Below are positions 16,304-20,228 of a stretch of DNA of 20,228 nucleotides, piece after piece. A program made the translations under genes and the position numbers. This stretch comes from Bacteroidota bacterium (GTDB taxonomy: Bacteria; Bacteroidota; Bacteroidia; UBA8524). The stretch covers positions 6,436 through 26,663 of the forward strand of contig DQHT01000081.1 in the NCBI GenBank assembly GCA_003531115.1. The letters are read 5' to 3'. The notes below the pieces were generated by a model. That model saw nothing but the letters and a program-made list of their open reading frames with translations. It did not search any database and was not told the origin of the DNA. Positions within the stretch are counted from its first letter, which is position 1. Each line of letters begins with the position of its first letter.

Positions 16304-16650
16304 GGCTTTGTAAAATCATAAACAACCTCCTTTTGAACTTCATTTTCAGCATTGACCCCGACCAAAATGGTCGTGAAACACTGATCGGCAGGTGGTTTCG
16401 CTAAATCTTCCGAACGTACCCCAAAGAGGAGCATAATGGATGTGGCGGGGTCCTGTACCGGATTTCCTTCCGGATCAACACCGGCGATGATGTTTTGAAG
16501 GGCCTCCGAATCCACGAGGAAGGCTTGTAAAGTCTCAAATCCACCACCGGAGGCCGGGGTGTTTAAAGCATGCGGGTTGGCCATATAGGCCGCGTTCATT
16601 AGCTCGGCATCGGCCCAGCTAATGGGGGTGGAATTAACATTTTCGGGCAT
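16276..16650 (-). CDS. Conserved-looking hypothetical protein, first gene of the signalling operon
   Basis: The 124-residue product has no signal peptide or membrane helix and is predicted to be soluble and acidic. It looks two-part: a helical N-terminal half (SWADAELMNAAYMANPHAL, then ETLQAFLVDSEALQNIIAG) and a beta-rich C-terminal half, with a hydrophobic strand SIMLLFGVR, a strand CFTTILVGVN containing C91, and the ending YDFTKPCPPGTPNF (C117). I do not recognise a named family, although small Bacteroidota proteins ending in a CPP-type tail seem familiar. Its stop lies 28 bp inside the seven-helix protein gene, so the two are likely translated in a coupled way. A -7-like box TATTTTTG lies 20 bp upstream of the ATG. 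A role in sensing is inferred only from the operon. Confidence 0.72.
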   Translation of the reverse strand: MPENVNSTPISWADAELMNAAYMANPHALNTPASGGGFETLQAFLVDSEALQNIIAGVDPEGNPVQDPATSIMLLFGVRSEDLAKPPADQCFTTILVGVNAENEVQKEVVYDFTKPCPPGTPNF

Positions 16651-16669
16651 GGGATAGGTGCTTAATGTC

Positions 16670-16703
16670 CAAAAATAAGCATTCCTACGGAAAGCATGCT
16701 TTC
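16670..16703 (-). promoter_or_regulatory. Candidate -7 box and 14-bp palindrome upstream of the signalling operon
   Basis: On the minus strand TATTTTTG (16670-16677) is a perfect TAnnTTTG box placed 20 bp upstream of the first ATG. About 12 bp further upstream lies GAAAGCATGCTTTC (16690-16703), a perfect 14-bp palindrome covering the expected -33 position. A factor bound there would control access to the promoter. Confidence 0.45.
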
Positions 16704-16705
16704 AC

Positions 16706-16738
16706 TTATGGGGAAAAATCCCCATAAAAAAAGGGGAT
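16706..16738. repeat. Alternating GGGG/CCCC/GGGG inverted repeats
   Basis: TTATGGGG (16706-16713) pairs perfectly with CCCCATAA (16720-16727) around a 6-nt loop. The same C block can instead pair through ATCCCC (16718-16723) with GGGGAT (16733-16738) around a 9-nt loop. The two hairpins exclude each other. Read on the minus strand the second is followed by a T-run and looks like a weak terminator. Confidence 0.6.
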
Positions 16739-16749
16739 ATTTCCTCATA

Positions 16750-16769
16750 AAACAAGTTAAAACTTGTTT
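16750..16769. promoter_or_regulatory. 20-bp operator-like dyad
   Basis: AAACAAGTT and AACTTGTTT form perfect 9-bp arms around a 2-bp AA centre. The form suits a dimeric DNA-binding protein. It abuts CATCTTTG (16770-16777), one mismatch from a plus-strand TAnnTTTG box that could start a transcript into the hairpin region and the ABC-F gene. No gene can be assigned as its target with confidence. Confidence 0.5.
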
Positions 16770-16835
16770 CATCTTTGTATTGGGTTTCGAAATAGTCTAA
16801 TCATTGAGTTAGCTAATAACCCTTTGTTAATCCCT

Positions 16836-16917
16836 CCTGACGGTGCTGAACCACACCGGCAGGTATTGCCTCTCCCCCGATTTGGCAATAAGAGCCGTGT
16901 GAAAACACGGCTCTTTT
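16836..16917 (+). ncRNA. Candidate structured RNA: three back-to-back hairpins ending in a terminator
   Basis: Three stems follow each other with no linker. Stem A pairs 16836-16845 with 16854-16863 (CCTG/CAGG and CGGTG/CACCG, one A-G mismatch, 8-nt loop). Stem B pairs TATTGCC 16864-16870 with GGCAATA 16884-16890 (13-nt loop). Stem C, 16891-16914, is a GC-rich hairpin with a GAAA tetraloop followed by TTT. The 5' end is unknown; CATCTTTG at 16770-16777 would start an RNA of about 135 nt. It could be an independent small RNA or a terminated leader of the ABC-F gene, whose ATG is 30 bp downstream. I could not match it to a known riboswitch or to 6S, SRP or tmRNA. Confidence 0.5.
16890..16917 (+). 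terminator. Intrinsic terminator upstream of the ABC-F gene
   Basis: AGAGCCGTGT (16891-16900) and ACACGGCTCT (16905-16914) form a perfect 10-bp stem closed by a GAAA tetraloop; A16890 and T16915 can add an eleventh pair. A short T-run follows. It points in the plus direction, yet no protein gene precedes it on that strand, which is the main reason to suspect a short RNA or an attenuated leader here. Confidence 0.8.
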
Positions 16918-16932
16918 CATATCCAGAATAAC

Positions 16933-16940
16933 TACCTTTG
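16933..16940 (+). promoter_or_regulatory. Candidate -7 box just before the ABC-F start
   Basis: TACCTTTG is a perfect TAnnTTTG box ending 7 bp before the ATG at 16948. A promoter here would start transcription at or next to the start codon, giving a leaderless or nearly leaderless mRNA. No -33 TTTG is found at 19 bp; the position lies in the terminator stem. Confidence 0.5.
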
Positions 16941-16947
16941 CGCCGCA

Positions 16948-18855
16948 ATGATTGATTTGGTAAATTTTAGTTTTGAATTTGGAGGTAGATACCTGTTTAA
17001 AGATGCAGGTTGGCAAATCAAACCGGGAGAAAGAATAGGACTTATCGGACAAAATGGTACCGGTAAATCAACCTTATTAAGGGTTATAAATGGAGAATAT
17101 TCGCTGAGTGGCGGAAGCATTTCCAAAGCCAAAGACGTTACTATTGGCTTTTTAAATCAGGACCTCTTATCCTACGAAAGTGAAGAAAGTATTTTTCACG
17201 TGGCTTTAGGTGCCTTTCAAAGGGTAATGGAACTGGAAGATGAAATGGCTGCGATCTACGAGAAAATGGCCACAGACCATTCTGATGCCTTGATGGATAA
17301 ACTTACCCATATCCAGTCGGAATTTGACTCGCTCGATGGGTACAATATCCATCATAAAACAGAAAAAGTGCTTGAAGGACTCGGTTTTACCACCAGCGAC
17401 CTGCAACGCCCGTTGAAAGAATTTTCAGGGGGATGGCGCATGCGTGTTATGCTGGCCAAACTGCTCCTTCAGAATCCGAGTGTATTATTATTGGATGAGC
17501 CTACGAACCACCTTGACCTTCCATCCATACAATGGCTGGAAGAATATATTTCTGCCTATCCGGGAACGGTGATCGTGGTTTCTCACGACAGGTATTTCCT
17601 GAATAATATGGTGACAAAAATTGTTCATGTTACCGGTCAAAAATTGGTACACTATCCCGGAAACTACGATGACTTTATTGAGTCAAAAACCGAAAGGGAA
17701 GAGATACAGGGAAAAGCCTTTGAAAACCAGCAGGCCTATATCAGGCAGCAGGAAAGGTTTATTGAACGTTTTAAAGCCAAAGCGAGCAAGGCCACCCAGG
17801 CTAAGAGTAAATTAAAACAGCTGGAAAAACTCGACCGTATCGATGCGGTACAGGATGATTCGGTTGAAATAAACCTCCGTTTTGAGGTGAAACAAACATC
17901 AGGAAAGGTTGTTTCCCGTTTGGAAAATGTATCAAAAAGCTACGGTCCGGATCTCCATATTTTGACCCATTCCACTGCTGAAATTGTGAGGGGGGATAAA
18001 ATTGCCCTGATCGGCGCAAACGGAAAAGGAAAGTCGACCGTACTCCGGATAATTGCCGGTACAGAAAAGATACAGGGTGGAAAAATTTCTATGGGCCACG
18101 CCGTAAATCCATCCTTTTATGCCCAGCATCAATTGGAATCCCTGACCATCAATCAGGCAATTCTGGATGAATTGCGCCAGCATGCACCAACGAAAACGGA
18201 TCAGGAACTTAGAACCATTCTGGGCTGTTTCCTGTTTAGCGGTGAAGATGTTTTTAAGAAGATAAAAGTGCTGTCGGGTGGAGAAAAAGCCCGGGTAGCA
18301 CTGGCAAAAACCCTGCTTACCCAGGCCAATTTTTTATTGCTCGATGAGCCTACCAACCACCTGGATATGCAAAGCATCAATATTCTGATCCAGGCACTCC
18401 AGTTTTATGAAGGCACGTTCATCGTTGTATCACACGACAGGTATTTTGTTTCCAATATTGCCAATAAAATTTGGTGGATAGAAGACGAACAAATTCGCGA
18501 ATACCCGGGCACCTACGATGAATTTCAGGTATGGAAATCAGAACGGGATAAAGAACTGGCAAAAAATCCTCCTCCAAAAAAAGAGGTGAAACCTAAGGTA
18601 CAGGTTGCCCCTGCCGTGGTGAATGGTGAAAAACAAGAGCTGCAAAAACATGCCGATAAGCTTGAAAAACAACTCGAAGAAGCCAGAAAAGAGCGGCTAA
18701 AACTCGAAGAAGAAATGGCTCGCACGGAAATTGCTTCTAACGCTGACGAACTTGGGAAATTAAACGCGGAATACGAAAAAGTATGTTTACGCTGTTCTCA
18801 ATTGGACGAAGAATATGAAGTCCTATTTGAAAAACTCCTAAGTTTGGAAGAATAA
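16948..18855 (+). CDS. ABC-F family ATPase
   Basis: The 635-residue product has two ATP-binding cassettes and no membrane segment, the layout of ABC-F proteins, which act on ribosomes during translation rather than in transport. Cassette 1 has Walker A GQNGTGKST (34-42), signature SGGWR (160-164) and Walker B with DEPTNHLD (183-190). Cassette 2 has GANGKGKST (356-364), SGGEK (443-447) and DEPTNHLD (466-473). A charged P-site tRNA-interaction-type linker lies between them (about 235-300). The C-terminus (about 545-635) is a lysine- and glutamate-rich coiled coil, as in Uup/YheS-type members. It looks like a housekeeping member, but resistance-type function cannot be excluded by eye. The terminator just upstream recalls attenuation known for some antibiotic-induced ABC-F genes. 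The plug protein gene follows after 4 bp. Confidence 0.95.
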   Translation: MIDLVNFSFEFGGRYLFKDAGWQIKPGERIGLIGQNGTGKSTLLRVINGEYSLSGGSISKAKDVTIGFLNQDLLSYESEESIFHVALGAFQRVMELEDEMAAIYEKMATDHSDALMDKLTHIQSEFDSLDGYNIHHKTEKVLEGLGFTTSDLQRPLKEFSGGWRMRVMLAKLLLQNPSVLLLDEPTNHLDLPSIQWLEEYISAYPGTVIVVSHDRYFLNNMVTKIVHVTGQKLVHYPGNYDDFIESKTEREEIQGKAFENQQAYIRQQERFIERFKAKASKATQAKSKLKQLEKLDRIDAVQDDSVEINLRFEVKQTSGKVVSRLENVSKSYGPDLHILTHSTAEIVRGDKIALIGANGKGKSTVLRIIAGTEKIQGGKISMGHAVNPSFYAQHQLESLTINQAILDELRQHAPTKTDQELRTILGCFLFSGEDVFKKIKVLSGGEKARVALAKTLLTQANFLLLDEPTNHLDMQSINILIQALQFYEGTFIVVSHDRYFVSNIANKIWWIEDEQIREYPGTYDEFQVWKSERDKELAKNPPPKKEVKPKVQVAPAVVNGEKQELQKHADKLEKQLEEARKERLKLEEEMARTEIASNADELGKLNAEYEKVCLRCSQLDEEYEVLFEKLLSLEE

Positions 18856-18859
18856 GCGT

Positions 18860-20146
18860 ATGAAGAAACGTAACATCTTACTCCTGTCCCTGTCCCTGTT
18901 GTCGATCATGTTTGGTTATGCAAAAGAAGAAATGCAGTATACCAACTATATCTACGAGCCTCAGATCCATACCGTATTGGTTTACAAACCCGGCACGAAT
19001 GTTCCTGTTCCGGTAATCAGGCTAAACAGTTCCGAACAACTTGAATTAAGCTTTGATGAGCTGGTTCCGGATAACGATTATTATCAGTTTACCCTGATCC
19101 ATTGTGATGCGCAGTGGAAACCGAGCGACATCCGACCCATGCAATATCTGGAAGGGAATACTTTTGATTTTATCAACGATTTCAGCTTTTCGAACAATAC
19201 CTACCAGAAATACGTGCATTACAGCGTCACGTTTCCCAGTGCCCAAATGAAGCCAAAGTTTTCGGGCAATTACCTGCTGAAGGTCTACCGCAATTACGAC
19301 GAGGAAGATATCATCATTACCCGCAGGATCTTTGTTCTGGAAGATAAAACAACCTTTAAGTTCGATATCCATCCTGCAACCCTGGGACAGTTTCGTTTCT
19401 CCAAACAGGAGGTTGATTTTACGGCTACCATCAACGACTATCAGGTTATTAACCCTTACCAGGACCTGAAAGTTATATTAGCACAAAACAACCGTACCGA
19501 TAATGCCATCTATAACCTTAGGCCCCTGTTTATTGTAGGGAATGAGTACACCTACAATTATGAAGAGGAAAATCTTTTCGACGGTACAAACGAATACCGC
19601 TTTTTCGATTCACGTAGTCTGCGTTTTTTGTCGCAAAACGTGGGGAGAAAATATTTCGATACCCTGAACCATCTGGAACTTATTCCGGCTGAGCGAAGGG
19701 GCAGCGGGGCTTATGTCGAATATGTTGACTTTAACGGCAAGCGGGTTATTGATAACAAAGACGGACAAAATAGCGGGGCTGTAGATGGCGATTATACCTG
19801 GGTGTATTTCACCTTTAATTCCCCAAACAAATTAAGAAGCGGAGACATGTATGTTATGGGCGAATTCTCCGACTGGCGTGCCAATGAGCGTTTTAAGATG
19901 GAATACAACGAAAGTCTGCGCCGCTACGAATGCCGTGTTCTGCTAAAACAAGGCTATTACAGCTATTTGTTTACTACCTTAAACACGGAGACCGAAGTGC
20001 TCGAAACCTATGAAACGGAAGGGAATTATATGAATACGGAAAACCAGTATTATATCTACCTGTATTGCCGGAATCAGAGCTTTGGTTATGATGAACTGAT
20101 CGGATTTATCTCTGAGTCCAGCAATACAAGCAATACCAAACGTTAG
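18860..20146 (+). CDS. Type IX secretion system plug protein (DUF5103)
   Basis: The 428-residue product matches DUF5103, the family of the plug that closes the SprA translocon of the type IX secretion system when no cargo-binding PorV is in place. A signal peptide (MKKRNILLLSLSLLSIMFG) precedes the mature protein, which starts near YAKEEMQYTNYIYEP. The family's opening IHTVLVYKPG and the segment YYQFTLIHCDAQWKPSDI are recognisable. Residues from 330 onward (YVMGEFSDWRAN, then YSYLF) look like a small carbohydrate-module-like beta sandwich, as in AMPK-type GEFxxW modules. It follows the ABC-F gene by 4 bp, so co-transcription is likely. Its stop overlaps the stop of the opposite-strand T9SS cargo gene by 4 bp. 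The protein would act in the periplasm at the outer membrane. Confidence 0.9.
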   Translation: MKKRNILLLSLSLLSIMFGYAKEEMQYTNYIYEPQIHTVLVYKPGTNVPVPVIRLNSSEQLELSFDELVPDNDYYQFTLIHCDAQWKPSDIRPMQYLEGNTFDFINDFSFSNNTYQKYVHYSVTFPSAQMKPKFSGNYLLKVYRNYDEEDIIITRRIFVLEDKTTFKFDIHPATLGQFRFSKQEVDFTATINDYQVINPYQDLKVILAQNNRTDNAIYNLRPLFIVGNEYTYNYEEENLFDGTNEYRFFDSRSLRFLSQNVGRKYFDTLNHLELIPAERRGSGAYVEYVDFNGKRVIDNKDGQNSGAVDGDYTWVYFTFNSPNKLRSGDMYVMGEFSDWRANERFKMEYNESLRRYECRVLLKQGYYSYLFTTLNTETEVLETYETEGNYMNTENQYYIYLYCRNQSFGYDELIGFISESSNTSNTKR

Positions 20147-20228
20147 TGAAGGATAAGCAATTTTCCGCTAACAGTTTCCCCTTGGTTTTTCAGCTGCAGG
20201 AAATATAATCCTTCAGGAAGTTGACGCA
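20143..20228 (-). CDS. C-terminal end of a T9SS cargo protein (partial)
   Basis: Only the last 27 residues and the TAA stop are inside the window; the gene continues past the right edge. The visible end, LPEGLYFLQL, then KNQGETVSGKLLILH, has the shape of the final strands of a type A T9SS sorting domain: a glycine-aromatic turn (EGLYFL), a polar turn, and a last strand beginning GK. The coding frame overlaps the plug gene stop by 4 bp in a tail-to-tail TTAG arrangement. The full product cannot be known from this window. Confidence 0.75.
   Translation of the reverse strand, partial: RQLPEGLYFLQLKNQGETVSGKLLILH

Noticed and set aside
16690..16769. Ends of a small transposon or MITE
   Set aside because: The palindromes differ from one another, there is no pair of matching terminal repeats at a distance, and no target duplication was seen.
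16761..16932. An open plus-strand frame of about 57 codons across the hairpin region upstream of ABC-F
   Set aside because: It has no ATG (only a TTG at 16764), no ribosome site, and a proline- and arginine-rich translation that follows from the stem sequences; the RNA structure explains the region better. A 19-codon GTG frame at 16843-16902 was rejected for the same reasons, although a leader peptide cannot be fully excluded.

Overview
The window looks like chromosomal DNA of a member of the Bacteroidota (Bacteroidetes). The evidence is a type IX secretion (T9SS) plug protein, two T9SS cargo proteins with C-terminal sorting domains, the lineage-typical families DUF4293 and DUF4197, a PG_1098-like THUMP-like methyltransferase, and repeated promoter boxes of the form TAnnTTTG with weak or absent Shine-Dalgarno sites. 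A finer placement (perhaps Saprospiria or Chitinophagia) is only an impression. No rRNA, tRNA, CRISPR array, insertion sequence or phage gene was seen; this is a gene-dense, mainly housekeeping region.

Layout. 1-86: heptamer repeat at the window edge and a short upstream region. 87-2619 (+): fur-type regulator, purA, and an outer-membrane protein whose GTG start overlaps the purA stop. 2616-3110 (-): DUF4293 membrane protein. 3113-3154: overlapping divergent promoters. 3166-8645 (+): lipoprotein dipeptidyl peptidase III (M49), a single-domain response regulator, and gcvP, closed by a strong intrinsic terminator. 8713-11628 (-): a T9SS cargo protein with three 51-residue repeats, lipA, and a secreted hypothetical protein. 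11658-14182 (+): OsmC-family protein, THUMP-like methyltransferase and a DUF4197 lipoprotein, with a 36-residue lipoprotein gene on the opposite strand between the first two. 14183-16650 (-): a tightly overlapping four-gene signalling operon (unknown 124-aa protein, seven-helix membrane protein, histidine kinase, LuxR-type regulator). 16651-16947: a gene-free stretch packed with dyads and three back-to-back hairpins ending in a terminator. 16948-20146 (+): ABC-F ATPase and the T9SS plug protein. 20143-20228 (-): the C-terminus of another T9SS cargo protein cut by the window edge.

How genes fit together. GcvP (glycine cleavage P protein) and LipA (which makes the lipoyl group that the H protein of the same system needs) lie within about 1.3 kb of each other, on opposite strands. 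The T9SS plug and two sorting-domain proteins show an active type IX export route. The signalling operon has a kinase with only one membrane helix and no sensor domain, so the seven-helix protein encoded just before it is the natural candidate for its sensory partner.

The least explained items are the 124-residue first gene of that operon, the triple-hairpin RNA region upstream of the ABC-F gene, and the 36-residue CPAY lipoprotein. All functional statements come from reading motifs by eye; no database search or folding calculation was run.
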